Assembly (NCBI GenBank): GCA_037178675.1
Contig: JAYMGJ010000375.1
Location: forward strand, 1-64,000
Reading direction: 5' to 3'
Source: Scleroderma bovista
Taxonomy: Eukaryota > Basidiomycota > Agaricomycetes > Boletales > Sclerodermataceae
DNA length: 64,000 nt
The notes under the pieces were generated by a model. It saw only the letters and a program-made list of their open reading frames with translations. It was not told where the DNA came from and ran no database searches. Within the stretch, counting starts at the first letter, position 1. Each line of letters begins with the position of its first letter. Below, piece after piece: positions 38,726 through 48,261 of this stretch. Made by a program: the position numbers and the translations under genes.

Positions 38726-39493
38726 ATGGATAGGAACGCCGAAGACCGGTTCACTTGGAGGTTATTCCTTTGTGTCATGCAGTTTCTACTTGCCGGACGT
38801 GGTGTACAGGCTTTTCTGTACCCACATCCAGTTATCTCAGCAGAGCTTTGCTTTGCCGCTTTTTTGATTGCTTTTTTCACGTTAGTTGTTGAGATGAATC
38901 AGACTCCTGATGGACGTCGGTTCATTGTTCAGGCTAGCACTGGAGATAGGCAGGGTCGATGGACTGTAACCCTTGAGAAAGAACGATTTCTTCGTTCAAA
39001 TCAGGAGTTATCAGCCATTGAGCGTCAAGCTGCGGAGGCTCGGCGTAGAATTGAAGGACCCATTGTTGTTCCAACAATGTCGGAATTTCTTGAGAGACAT
39101 CTCCGCGAACAGCGAGACGAGTTTCTCTCAAGACATCCGAGAAATGGGGAATACTCACCATCTCCGAGATATTATGCTCGTCTTGCAGCTAACGAGAGTC
39201 TTGTTCTCGATAATGATGGAATCCCCTATGGGGGAAATCCTCCTGCATATGAAAGACTTGAGCTTTCGTCGAGATCGGGTATTTCCAATAGTCGTATTGT
39301 TCAGTCTTTGCCTTCCCCTGGTCATACTAGCGGCGAGTTTATAGGCTTGACTGACAATTCTAACAGGTCCTATTCAATTCAATATCAGGTAATTCCTTCT
39401 AGGCCACCTCCCACTTATATCGACTCTACCGCCAATCAAACACAAGATGTCATCGTCTACCCCCGTTCCCAGTCTCGACACCGTCTTAACTGA
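38726..39493 (+). CDS. Extra retrotransposon ORF 1, membrane-anchored protein of unknown function
   Basis: 255 codons from ATG 38726; an in-frame GTG at 38693 would add 11. The N-terminal 60 residues hold two hydrophobic segments (WRLFLCVMQFLLAGRGVQAF and CFAAFLIAFFTLVVEM). A charged helical region follows (RFLRSNQELSAIERQAAEAR, LERHLREQRDEF), then a Pro/Ser/Tyr-rich tail with PPAYERLEL and PPPTYID, which resemble PPxY-type late-domain motifs. I recognise no family. It lies between the primer site and gag, overlaps the next ORF by 47 bp, and differs from it in frame. Envelope-like or host-membrane-targeting roles are speculation. Confidence 0.65.
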   Translation: MDRNAEDRFTWRLFLCVMQFLLAGRGVQAFLYPHPVISAELCFAAFLIAFFTLVVEMNQTPDGRRFIVQASTGDRQGRWTVTLEKERFLRSNQELSAIERQAAEARRRIEGPIVVPTMSEFLERHLREQRDEFLSRHPRNGEYSPSPRYYARLAANESLVLDNDGIPYGGNPPAYERLELSSRSGISNSRIVQSLPSPGHTSGEFIGLTDNSNRSYSIQYQVIPSRPPPTYIDSTANQTQDVIVYPRSQSRHRLN

Positions 39494-40469
39494 AGAAGCT
39501 CTACGCCTACTCTTGGAACCAGTGCGCGACTCAGTCGAACGAGAGGAGCGGCTCCGTTCCCTTTACATTGGACCCGCTCGGACTCACCAGTCAGTTTCCC
39601 CTTGTTCGATTCCGACAACTAGGGGAAATCCGTCGACTAGTATGGGCTTATATACGCCCACTCGCTCCAGGGCCCTTACTCCTGGTCCTGAAATCTTCGT
39701 ACCCAAACAGTACGAACGAGAAGGTTCTATCCTTAGCACTGATCCAGATTTTGATCCGAACGATCATTGGCATGATCCTCTCCTGGATCCGCGCTATCTA
39801 GCTTTTATCCTTCGGTCGGTATACCATCGAGTCCAGGATCCGATTCCAAATTTCCCTTCACAGATCGTGATACCAGTGGAACGTCTTATTCCTCTTCCCT
39901 GGTATGATTATCCCGATCCTGTTATCCACCTTGAAGACTACATTGTTCAATGTACTGAACAAGAGGTATCTGTTCAAGCGACTCCCTTCCGTGCAGACCA
40001 TACTGGCTGCATTCTCGGCTTCAGTCCTCCTGTCGCCGACCTCTTTCCCACTGGCCAGGGTGACATTTTCTCCATGTTCTTCCTCAAGGAGGACATGTGT
40101 TACCCTTGGCTACGGAGTATTGGGTTTAATGTCGCTAGGAACAAGACACGCTTCAAGCAAAAGTGGATGAGGGGAGAAGTGGATTTTGGAGCTCAGTTCC
40201 CTGGAAAATTCTTTCGCTCTTTATCGTCAATTCAGCAGAAGTTTGCTAAATTTGTCATAGACATTTCAGACTATGTCATTAACCCGGCGGCAGGAAAAAT
40301 TGCTGTATGCAATAGAGAAGCGCTTGCTTCTTACCTCGCCTTGGGTGTCGACGACCACGGCGACTGGATTCTTGGCCAAGATTTTTGGCAATATTTTACC
40401 GATTCGCGCGGTCCCAGTGTACCCCATGCCTCTTTCCTCTCCTGTACCTTACGTCCGAGACGCATTTGA
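39447..40469 (+). CDS. Extra retrotransposon ORF 2, unknown
   Basis: 340 codons from ATG 39447 (MSSSTPVPSLDTVLTEEALR), soluble, with a Pro/Ser-rich first third and a compact-looking remainder (DPRYLAFILRSVYHRVQDPI, FMKW-free core with QKWMRGEVDFGAQFPGKFF, DHGDWILGQDFWQYF). No motif recognised. It overlaps ORF 1 at its start and ORF 3 at its end, each time with a change of frame, which suggests either coupled re-initiation, programmed frameshifting or old frameshift mutations in one larger gene. Confidence 0.6.
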   Translation: MSSSTPVPSLDTVLTEEALRLLLEPVRDSVEREERLRSLYIGPARTHQSVSPCSIPTTRGNPSTSMGLYTPTRSRALTPGPEIFVPKQYEREGSILSTDPDFDPNDHWHDPLLDPRYLAFILRSVYHRVQDPIPNFPSQIVIPVERLIPLPWYDYPDPVIHLEDYIVQCTEQEVSVQATPFRADHTGCILGFSPPVADLFPTGQGDIFSMFFLKEDMCYPWLRSIGFNVARNKTRFKQKWMRGEVDFGAQFPGKFFRSLSSIQQKFAKFVIDISDYVINPAAGKIAVCNREALASYLALGVDDHGDWILGQDFWQYFTDSRGPSVPHASFLSCTLRPRRI

Positions 40470-40845
40470 GTACCTTTCTGTTATTCAAATTAACAATACT
40501 CTTCATCGTCACTTTGATTACACTTCTTTTCAGACTCTTCTTCTCTTTTGTACTACCACCAGTCCAGAGGACTCGGCACAACTTCGACTCACTTCCTATA
40601 TTCCTTTTATACGAATACCGCTTGAGATTCAAGTTGCCAGTTACGTCAAATATCCTTTTACTTCTTGCGCATTAATTTCTTTGTCTTGCTACATGAATAG
40701 TTTTGCGGAATTCCTAGGCACTGCCACGGAGATACCCAATCCGCATTACTTTCCAGAGCTAGATTTTGAAAGCGCAGAAGAAATGGAATGGCAACAATCA
40801 GCGGGTTACCATGGAGTTGAGTATCTGTCAAAAGAGGGTCAATGA
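40426..40845 (+). CDS. Extra retrotransposon ORF 3, unknown
   Basis: Open from at least 40273, with a plausible ATG at 40426 (MPLSSPVPYVRDAFEYLSVI). It contains QINNTLHRHFDYTSFQTLLL and ends in an acidic tail (FPELDFESAEEMEWQQSAGY) with TGA at 40843-40845. It may be the C-terminal part of ORF 2 reached by frameshift. The same frame stays open after the TGA into ORF 4. Confidence 0.5.
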   Translation: MPLSSPVPYVRDAFEYLSVIQINNTLHRHFDYTSFQTLLLFCTTTSPEDSAQLRLTSYIPFIRIPLEIQVASYVKYPFTSCALISLSCYMNSFAEFLGTATEIPNPHYFPELDFESAEEMEWQQSAGYHGVEYLSKEGQ

Positions 40846-40872
40846 AAAGAGAATCGACGAGATCGGACGAGT

Positions 40873-41109
40873 ATGCGGAGATTTGAAAGAAGAGCTAGGG
40901 ACAGAGACAGACGTCTCATGGGATTGCTAACACCGCGCAGAGCACCGGGAACTCACAACGGGAAACATCGTAGACAAACGACATTACGACAATTTCGATC
41001 ACCATCCCCACAGGCTTGGATAAATCCAAATCCTCGGAACATTCATGGTTCTATTCCAAATGGAGAAAACATGATCACTGACCTATTTTTCTTTTCCTCT
41101 TTGCTGTAG
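40873..41109 (+). CDS. Extra retrotransposon ORF 4, small basic protein
   Basis: 78 codons, very Arg-rich at the start (MRRFERRARDRDRRLMGLL), ending TAG at 41107-41109, one base before the gag ATG. It is in frame with ORF 3 and separated only by the TGA at 40843 and nine sense codons, so it may be read as an ORF 3 extension. Nucleic-acid binding is a guess from charge. Confidence 0.4.
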   Translation: MRRFERRARDRDRRLMGLLTPRRAPGTHNGKHRRQTTLRQFRSPSPQAWINPNPRNIHGSIPNGENMITDLFFFSSLL

Positions 41110-41110
41110 A

Positions 41111-42949
41111 ATGTCAACAAAAGATCTCTCCACTTATGTCCCGATTTTCGATGGAACGAACTACAAGGAGTGGTATGATAAGTTGGAAGCTTTCGCGATG
41201 GCGATGAAGTGCGATGGACCCATGACCACTGACAGAGCTACAGTTCCTGCAGCTGACCGCGATGCTTTTGACGTAATAGATCGTCAAATGCGAGGCATGA
41301 TACGTCTCCGCCTTGGAGCAACCTATCAGTCTCATGTAGGTGCTACTGCCAGGGCGACGTTGACAGCACTGAAGACCGCTTTTGGTACTCCTGGGAGAGT
41401 TGGAGCGCTCGTTGAGCTGCGTTCTTTGTTTCAGCATCGCATGAAACCCAACGCTAATCCCATCCATGAGGCCAATAACCTCATTCAGTGCGCTGCCCGC
41501 CTCTCTACGGCAGGATATGCTCTCGCAGACGGACTTATCGCTTTGGCCATTCTTATGGCTTTACCTTCCGATTGGGAGAACCTAGTGTCTACACTTTGTT
41601 CCACCCTCGACGATGCTGGTTTCACTGTTGCCACAGTCACTGCCCAGATTCATCGCGAGTATATGCGACGGCAGGCGAGTCGTGGCAGGTCCACTATATC
41701 TCTACAGGATCGACTGTCAGAGCGAACTTCTTTCGCTGCTGAGTATTCAGACGCCACTCTGGTGACGCGTCTCACAAATGTGAAACCTGCAGTTCGCCCT
41801 TCTTATCAAGGAGGTAACCGAGGAGGTAAAGGCAAGCAACCTGTTCGCGATGGACAGCGCAGCCAGTACCCGCGCTGTGTCTTCCAGGGATGTCGCCGGA
41901 ATCATTTCCCGGCTGAGTTTTGTCCTATTGGTCGTCAGAGAATTTTCTACGATCAAGGAGGCAAACAGATTTGCTGCCAACCTCAAGTCCAATCTCCTCC
42001 GGCTGGAGGATCGAGTAATAATCATCGCGGAACCCCTAATCGTGGTCGTGGAGGAAAAAGAGGAGGACGAGGAAGAGGGAAAGGCCGAGGAGGAGGTGGA
42101 ACTCATGTTGTCTTTGATGAGTCCCTCCAATATTATGACCAACCTGACTATGAGGAGTTTCAGGATTATACGGCCATGATGGTCGATCAACCAGCCACCT
42201 CGGGTCTTGCCGAGATTCCCGTTTCTCCAACTATCGAAAGTCTCGATGCACAGTTGGATGAGTATAACGCGGAGAGACCCATGGCTCCCTTCTCTGAAGA
42301 AGCCGTGCGGGCAATGTGGGCTGATGAATCAATGGGGCCTTCAAGTTTTGATGATATCATCGAAACTTATGAACAGGAGGCCACCTATGATTTTGATCGT
42401 ACCTGTGCGTTAATCCATGTCCCTAGGATTCCAACACAAGAGCCTGACGTCCCTCTCCTATTCTCCCATCCAGAAACTGAGGTTTCTTGGAATAATTGGG
42501 AAGAGATAGAGGATGAGGACTTTGTACGTTTAGTGCGACGCGAGGACGTTTTGTGTCCAGGTAGCGCCTTATGTGTTCGTTTTTGGAATCATGGGGGACA
42601 ACTCCCTTATATGGATGAACATGGCAATATTCGCCTTGATTCAATGAGTTCTGATGTGTTCTTCTTAAATCGTACTTTTGAAGGTCACACAGAGATCGTA
42701 CGAAATTTTCGAATTCCACGAGCACTCATCATTGGATGGTCATTCCTTGGTTTCCCTGCTGAAGTTCACTTTTATAGTGGAGAAGTGGATTGTGATTTGT
42801 GCAATACCTCACATCCACATTTTAGCTTTCGTCAAGCACCTCATAGCGAATCAGATGAAGCCATTCAAATGGCTGTTGATATCGCGAAGCGGAATCTCTT
42901 TCCACCTCGCCGCCCAACTATACCAACATCCTCGTTCCTGACAAATTGA
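41111..42949 (+). CDS. gag: Copia gag polyprotein
   Basis: 612 residues forming the virus-like-particle coat. The N-terminus (YVPIFDGTNYKEWYDKLEAF) and LRSLFQHRMKPNANPIHEAN match the Copia gag (UBN2/DUF4219-like) region. Instead of a classic zinc knuckle there is CVFQGCRRNHFPAEFC (Cx4Cx3Hx5C), followed by an RGG-rich run near residue 315 and a long acidic C-terminal part of about 270 residues that is unusual for Copia gag. TGA at 42947-42949; the frame continues open into pol. Confidence 0.88.
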   Translation: MSTKDLSTYVPIFDGTNYKEWYDKLEAFAMAMKCDGPMTTDRATVPAADRDAFDVIDRQMRGMIRLRLGATYQSHVGATARATLTALKTAFGTPGRVGALVELRSLFQHRMKPNANPIHEANNLIQCAARLSTAGYALADGLIALAILMALPSDWENLVSTLCSTLDDAGFTVATVTAQIHREYMRRQASRGRSTISLQDRLSERTSFAAEYSDATLVTRLTNVKPAVRPSYQGGNRGGKGKQPVRDGQRSQYPRCVFQGCRRNHFPAEFCPIGRQRIFYDQGGKQICCQPQVQSPPAGGSSNNHRGTPNRGRGGKRGGRGRGKGRGGGGTHVVFDESLQYYDQPDYEEFQDYTAMMVDQPATSGLAEIPVSPTIESLDAQLDEYNAERPMAPFSEEAVRAMWADESMGPSSFDDIIETYEQEATYDFDRTCALIHVPRIPTQEPDVPLLFSHPETEVSWNNWEEIEDEDFVRLVRREDVLCPGSALCVRFWNHGGQLPYMDEHGNIRLDSMSSDVFFLNRTFEGHTEIVRNFRIPRALIIGWSFLGFPAEVHFYSGEVDCDLCNTSHPHFSFRQAPHSESDEAIQMAVDIAKRNLFPPRRPTIPTSSFLTN

Positions 42950-42997
42950 GACGCTGAGTGTATTCTTTGTCATTCTTCATGCACCACCACTCTCTGT

Positions 42998-45900
42998 TTG
43001 GATTGTGGACGGAAACAAAGAGATGGAAGTACGCTAATTCTTTTGGATTCAGGCGCGTCGCGACATTGTACTCCTCATTTCGAGGATTTTATTTCCTATA
43101 AGCCGTATGGAGTGTCGAAGTTCTCGACTACTGCAGAAAAAGATACGTTTGTGGAGAAGCTTGGTCTCGGGACCGTTTTGATGCTTCACCACGGCAAGGT
43201 CATTCGACTAATTGACGTTGAGTATTGTCCGTCTGTTGCATGTCGATTGATTTCTACTGGGCAGCTCGTGGGTCAAGGTTATTCCCTGAGCACCACTGCC
43301 TCTGGCACAAGGCTTTTTGCACCTAGTGGCGACTTATATTTGCGGTCGGACCCGATAGCAAGTGTAGGACCTCTTCACTATGTCCGTGTACTTTTGCAGT
43401 GCATAGATGAAAAGGTACAAGTCATTAGTTCAAAGAAAGATGAGTATCTTCTTTGGCATCATCGTATGGGTCATCCTTCGAAAAATGTCATTAAACATTT
43501 GCATAGTGCATCTAGGAATTTTAAAGCCATTGCTATTCCTGCCGACCTAGCTCCTTGTTCTGGGTGTACTGCTGGGAAGATGGCTGAAAAGTCTTTCGCC
43601 ATCTCATATTCCCGTGCCACGAAACCACTGGAACTTGTCCATTCGGATCTCTGCGAGTTTCCTGTTCTGTCCTATTATCGTTGTTGCTATATTGCGACTT
43701 TCATTGATGATTATTCTGCTTTCGCATGCGTTTATCCCCTTGCTGCGAAATCCGACACCTTCCGCGTATTTCAGGAGTTCAAAGCCTGGGCTGAGAATTC
43801 GCTCGGTGCGCGACTCCTTCGATTGCGTTCGGATCGTGGGGGAGAATTTAGGACGAATGAGTTTTCTGCCTTCATGCGCCAGTCGGGCATTGAGCAGCAG
43901 TTTTCTTCGCCTGATACTCCTCAGCAGAATGGTCGTGCTGAACGGTTTAATCGGACGATGGTTGAGAAGGAAGAGGCTATGCGACATTCTGCTTGCCTTC
44001 CACCAAATCTCTGGCAACATGCTCTGGAAACTTCCGTCCATGTTTATAATCGCCAACCCTTTCGCAGATCTCTTTGGAAAACCCCTGTTGAGCTATGGAA
44101 AGGCAAAGTACCGGATGTCTCTTACTTCCGTGTCTTTGGTTGCCTTGCTTATGTATTCATCAAAAAGGACCAACGCAACAAACTCGAACCAAAATCCCGT
44201 CCTATGATATTTCTAGGCTACGAATCTGGCTCGAAAGCGTATAGGTTCCTGGATGAAGGAAGAATCGTCGTATCCGCGAATGCGATATTCGATGAAACCA
44301 TCTTTCCTCGATGTGTAAAAAGGATCGAAGAACCACGTCAAAATGAAGTTAGCCGTGAAGATCACGATGAAGAGGATCACGAAAGTGACTTGGGGGTCGC
44401 TCCTCCAATCATTAGTAGTGAATCAAATATTCCCTACTCGTCCACATACGATCCGCCACAATCTAGTGTGCAGGACAATGATGAGCCACCAGTTATACCT
44501 TCTGGAAGTAGTGCTCACTCTACTAGGATTCCACCAGCAGTAAAGGGCACTGTTTATACCCCTAAACCAATTATGGAGAGAGAAAGGTTTAAACCATATC
44601 CTGATCCATCCGTCCCTAGACGATCTGGTCGAATCAGAGTCGTACCGACTAGACCTGATAATGTCTATGGTGAGAATGCACATCCTGTAGAGGCCGAGAA
44701 ATTCGCCGAAGCAGAGAGTAATAAAGTGCAGGAGGATCAAATGACCTTAGGATTTGGGACTCAAGGAGAGAGTCATGACCTTGTGGATTTACATCGCTTA
44801 CATCATGAGTTTGGTTCAGATTTCTTGAACTTTCTGATGTCAAAAGCTGAAACCCTCACTCCACGGATTCCAGTACAGTATAGGGATATTTTGAGATTAC
44901 CAGCCGATGAAAAGAAGGCTTGGGATAGTGCTTGTCAAGACGAAATTGACGCACTTTGGAAGCGTCAAGTCTGGTCGCTAACCAATCTTCCTCCGAATCG
45001 TAAACCAGTTAAGTGTCGCTGGGTTTTTGCCGTAAAATCTGACGGTCGCAAACGTGCACGTCTAGTGGCAAAAGGTTTTTCACAGGAATATGGAGTGGAT
45101 TACGAAGATGTATTTTCACCCGTTGCAAGATTCGAGTCTGTTCGAATTATTCTTGCCCTGGCTGCGCAGAACGCTTGGAGTCTTCAAGCTTTGGATGTTA
45201 AAACTGCCTTCCTATATGGTAACCTCGAAGAGGAGATCTATATGGATCAGCCAGAAGGCTTTATCAAGAAGGGAAGAGATGAGAAGAAAGTTTACCGTCT
45301 CTTAAAAGCTCTTTATGGTTTGAAGCAAGCCGCTTTAGCGTGGAATATCGAGCTTCACAAGTCCCTTCAACGACTAGACTTTACCCGTGTCGTTTCTGAT
45401 GCTGAGATTTATGTTCACCATGGAGTAACTGGGAACAAAAAGGTCAAAGTTCTTCTCATCCTGATCATCTACGTGGATGATGTTCTCTTTACTGGCTCTG
45501 ACCAGAAATATCTTGGGATGATGAAAGAGAAGTTTATGAAGGTCTGGGAATGCCGCGACCTTGGGGCTGCAAAGGAGTATCTTGGGATGAAAATCCAGCG
45601 AAACCCATCAACAGGTTCTTTAATCGTTGATCAGGTGGAGTACCTGGACAAGATTCTCAAACGCTTCGATATGCAAGATTGTAATCCTGCAAATACCCCA
45701 CTTCCAGAGAAGTATGATCCAGTAGCGAGTATGGGGGAGTCTACTCCCAAATTACGCTCACAATATCAGTCAGTGATAGGATCTCTTCTCTATCTTATGC
45801 TTGGAACGAGACCTGACATTGCGTTTGCTGTCATCAAAATGTCTCAGTTCTCTGCGAGTCCAACAGAGGATCATCTTAATCATGCCAAGTATATCTTTCG

Positions 45901-46456
45901 CTATCTTCGAGCGAATAGAGAATGTGGCATTGAGTTTAAAAGAGATCACTCGTTGCGAGTGGAAGGGTATGTCGATGCCGATTGGGCTTCTGACAGAAAT
46001 GACCGGAAATCCTGTACTGGTTTTACCGTGTTGTTTAATACCTCTCCAGTTTCCTGGGTTAGCCGGAAACAGAAGACCGTTGCCACTTCAGCGACTGAAG
46101 CTGAGTACATGGCTCTTTCTGACGCTGCGAAACAGATATGTTGGATCAAGTCTTTACTTGAGGAGTTGTCTTTTGACATTCCACCTGTCGTTCTCTATGA
46201 GGACAATATGGGCTCCATATTCTTAGCGCAAAACCCCACGCAAGAGAGACGAACGAAACATATTGATATTCGTCATCATTTTATTCGCGAATGTGTTCAA
46301 GAAAGAAAGGTCATTTTGTTACGACATATCTCTACTGATAAACAGTTAGCAGATGTCTTTACTAAAGCCCTTGACAAAGTCAAGTTCCAGGGTTTTAAGA
46401 GTTTTCTTGTTGCCGACTTGACATGTCTCAAGTCTGGGGGAGTGTTGAGAAAGTAA
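42998..46456 (+). CDS. pol: Copia pol: protease, integrase, reverse transcriptase, RNase H
   Basis: Open for 1152 codons in the gag frame, truly from 42950 just after the gag TGA; no ATG opens it, so expression as Gag-Pol is expected. Domains in order: Cys pairs CILC...CLDCG bridging gag and pol; protease LLDSGASRH; pre-integrase LLWHHRMGHPSKN with CSGC; integrase Asp-Asp-Glu in VHSDLCEF, LRSDRGGEF and QQNGRAERFNRTMVEKE; RVT_2 WVFAVKSDGRKRARLVAKGF, LQALDVKTAFLYG and YVDD (45470-45481); RNase H YVDADWASDRNDRKS, ATSATEAEYMALSDAA and YEDNMGSI. Catalytic residues are intact. TAA at 46454 lies inside the 3' LTR. Confidence 0.95.
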   Translation: MDCGRKQRDGSTLILLDSGASRHCTPHFEDFISYKPYGVSKFSTTAEKDTFVEKLGLGTVLMLHHGKVIRLIDVEYCPSVACRLISTGQLVGQGYSLSTTASGTRLFAPSGDLYLRSDPIASVGPLHYVRVLLQCIDEKVQVISSKKDEYLLWHHRMGHPSKNVIKHLHSASRNFKAIAIPADLAPCSGCTAGKMAEKSFAISYSRATKPLELVHSDLCEFPVLSYYRCCYIATFIDDYSAFACVYPLAAKSDTFRVFQEFKAWAENSLGARLLRLRSDRGGEFRTNEFSAFMRQSGIEQQFSSPDTPQQNGRAERFNRTMVEKEEAMRHSACLPPNLWQHALETSVHVYNRQPFRRSLWKTPVELWKGKVPDVSYFRVFGCLAYVFIKKDQRNKLEPKSRPMIFLGYESGSKAYRFLDEGRIVVSANAIFDETIFPRCVKRIEEPRQNEVSREDHDEEDHESDLGVAPPIISSESNIPYSSTYDPPQSSVQDNDEPPVIPSGSSAHSTRIPPAVKGTVYTPKPIMERERFKPYPDPSVPRRSGRIRVVPTRPDNVYGENAHPVEAEKFAEAESNKVQEDQMTLGFGTQGESHDLVDLHRLHHEFGSDFLNFLMSKAETLTPRIPVQYRDILRLPADEKKAWDSACQDEIDALWKRQVWSLTNLPPNRKPVKCRWVFAVKSDGRKRARLVAKGFSQEYGVDYEDVFSPVARFESVRIILALAAQNAWSLQALDVKTAFLYGNLEEEIYMDQPEGFIKKGRDEKKVYRLLKALYGLKQAALAWNIELHKSLQRLDFTRVVSDAEIYVHHGVTGNKKVKVLLILIIYVDDVLFTGSDQKYLGMMKEKFMKVWECRDLGAAKEYLGMKIQRNPSTGSLIVDQVEYLDKILKRFDMQDCNPANTPLPEKYDPVASMGESTPKLRSQYQSVIGSLLYLMLGTRPDIAFAVIKMSQFSASPTEDHLNHAKYIFRYLRANRECGIEFKRDHSLRVEGYVDADWASDRNDRKSCTGFTVLFNTSPVSWVSRKQKTVATSATEAEYMALSDAAKQICWIKSLLEELSFDIPPVVLYEDNMGSIFLAQNPTQERRTKHIDIRHHFIRECVQERKVILLRHISTDKQLADVFTKALDKVKFQGFKSFLVADLTCLKSGGVLRK
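46436..46442 (+). promoter_or_regulatory. Polypurine tract
   Basis: GGGGGAG abuts the 3' LTR. This is the expected site of plus-strand priming. Confidence 0.7.
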
Positions 46457-47026
46457 GTGCTTAGTCATCAACAGCACGTGACTTCTCTAGAGCCTTGACA
46501 CGTGATGTGTCTGGACTCGCCAACTTCCATGTGATACTTCTGTCACATGACCGGTTATCAAAGTACCGACTAACCGGAGTCATATCTCTTATCTATGACA
46601 TCATCAAGATAAGCAGAGATAACGTTCCTTCTAGAACGTTCCTATGAGGTCATGTCTAGACCGTTTCTTATCTCTTATCTTACCTATGACTCACTGTGGT
46701 ATTCTACGAGGTTCTACGAGTTTCCACAGGATACTATGTTAGGAAGGTACTTATCTGCCTGTCCAATTATGGACTCTTATGGCCACTCTACTTTACATGG
46801 TCTGTGCGCAGCTCAGACATATAAATACTCTTATGCTTTTAGTAGCACAGTAGGATTTTACCCACCTGTTTTATCCTCTGTTGTTATCAACAAACTCTCA
46901 AACCACCTTCGGTTATTACTCCAAGTTAGAACCGTCTACCCAAGTGAGTTAAGGACTTCATATCATTTGTGTAGAGCCCGCTGCGTAGTGTCCACTCTCT
47001 CCTGTTGTGGACATTGCCTCCCGTTA
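46443..47026 (+). repeat. 3' LTR
   Basis: Same ends as the 5' copy. The pol stop codon TAA (46454-46456) lies inside its first 14 bases. Confidence 0.95.
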
Positions 47027-47031
47027 CCTCC
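47027..47031. other. Target-site duplication, right copy (CCTCC)
   Basis: Identical to 38074-38078. Five bp is the usual Copia target duplication size. Confidence 0.9.
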
Positions 47032-48179
47032 CTGACAAGGGCCTCCACTACCAGCATCACTACCAGAAGACAGACCAGTGCCTACAGAAGCCTGGACACA
47101 GGATTATTGAGAGAAAACATGTTGAAGCCTCCCACCTTCTCCTCATCCATCACAACAGTCTCCACTGCTCAGAACTTCCTTGCTGAACACTCTCTGTTGT
47201 CTTAACCATCAGCAACTTAACAAATTTTCTGAAACAACTTATTTGTCTGGAAAGGGCTGAAATAGTCTGGAGGGTCTTAAGGATCTGAGATATCTGAGAA
47301 TTTTTGGGTATCAGACTGGCCAACTACCTGAAGTTTCTCATCAGCAAACCAACCCTTTTGATTAGCCAAGCTGACAGCATTTGACAGTGCTTAGCCACCC
47401 ACCCAGGCTGTCTGACTCTGTACCAGTCTGGTTCAGCCCATTATTCACTCCATTGTATCAGTAAAGTAAAAAAATAAATTTATTAGTACTACAAATACAA
47501 TACAGTGTGGGTCATTCAAAATACATCAGCAAACTGACCCATGCCCTGTACAGTCTGTACAGCTGATTACAGAAAACTACAGCAAGGTACCCAGTAATAC
47601 AGGGCTGTACAGAAAATGGACAAAAAAACTGGCCTATAAACCTTGCCTAAAAATTTCACTGAACCTTCTTTGTATCAAAAATAAGCTTTTTACATACCAG
47701 GTTTGACTGTGGACACTGAATTGCTCATGTGATATGTCAAAACTTGGGGTGGCAAAAGTGCTGTTTTGCTGATGTAGGCAACTTGACTATAGCAAAAAAT
47801 TAAATTGTATCTACACCTTCAATACACCTCATGCTGGTATTTAAACTATATAGACATACAGTAGTGTGCTAGAGCTTGAAGGCTATCTGAACAGAATATT
47901 GAATTTCTCACTTTTTCAAAGTTGAGTTCCCTGAAAGTGGACTTGAGCTGGAGACTGCTGGAGTTACTATATATGGACATTGGAAGACCAGACCACCAGC
48001 TCCATAATCAGTTGAGCAACACATCAACATTCATCATTACCATAGGTCCACAGTGGCAATGAGACTTGTATTTCTTGACTGCAAATTCAGCTTGTCATGT
48101 GTTTAAACCATTTCTGTTGACATGTGAGGCAAAAAAATGGTGATCAATGAGTGATGTTCTGTACCTGCCATAAGCCAGG
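47032..48179. other. AT-rich gene-free spacer
   Basis: About 1.15 kb between the retrotransposon and the giant palindrome. Only short frames; no repeat recognised. Confidence 0.5.
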
Positions 48180-48261
48180 TAGTTCAGTCACAAACCCTCG
48201 CAAAAGTGGGTCATCGGACATGTACATTTGCCTGTAAAGGTGGGACTAGCTGACGCCGGCC
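48180..48261 (+). repeat. Outer terminal inverted repeat, left
   Basis: 82 bp; matches 56320-56401 in reverse complement with about four mismatches. Contains AAAAGTGGGTCATCGGACAT and ends in GACGCCGGCC. Confidence 0.85.

Larger units (their letters stand above)
38079..47026 (+). mobile_element. Complete Copia-superfamily (Ty1/copia) LTR retrotransposon, 8948 bp
   Basis: Bounded by two direct repeats of about 585 bp and flanked by the same 5-bp target duplication CCTCC (38074-38078 and 47027-47031). Internal order is primer site, extra ORFs, gag, protease, integrase, reverse transcriptase, RNase H, polypurine tract. Integrase before RT defines the Copia superfamily. The LTRs differ at roughly 20 positions by eye, so the insertion is not brand new but not ancient. 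The length is well above usual Copia elements because of about 2.4 kb of extra ORFs before gag. One TGA separates gag from pol in the same frame. Confidence 0.96.

Noticed and set aside
42998..46456. pol as an independent gene with its own start
   Set aside because: The only start at 42998 is TTG, and the frame is continuous with gag after one TGA, so a Gag-Pol fusion product is more likely.
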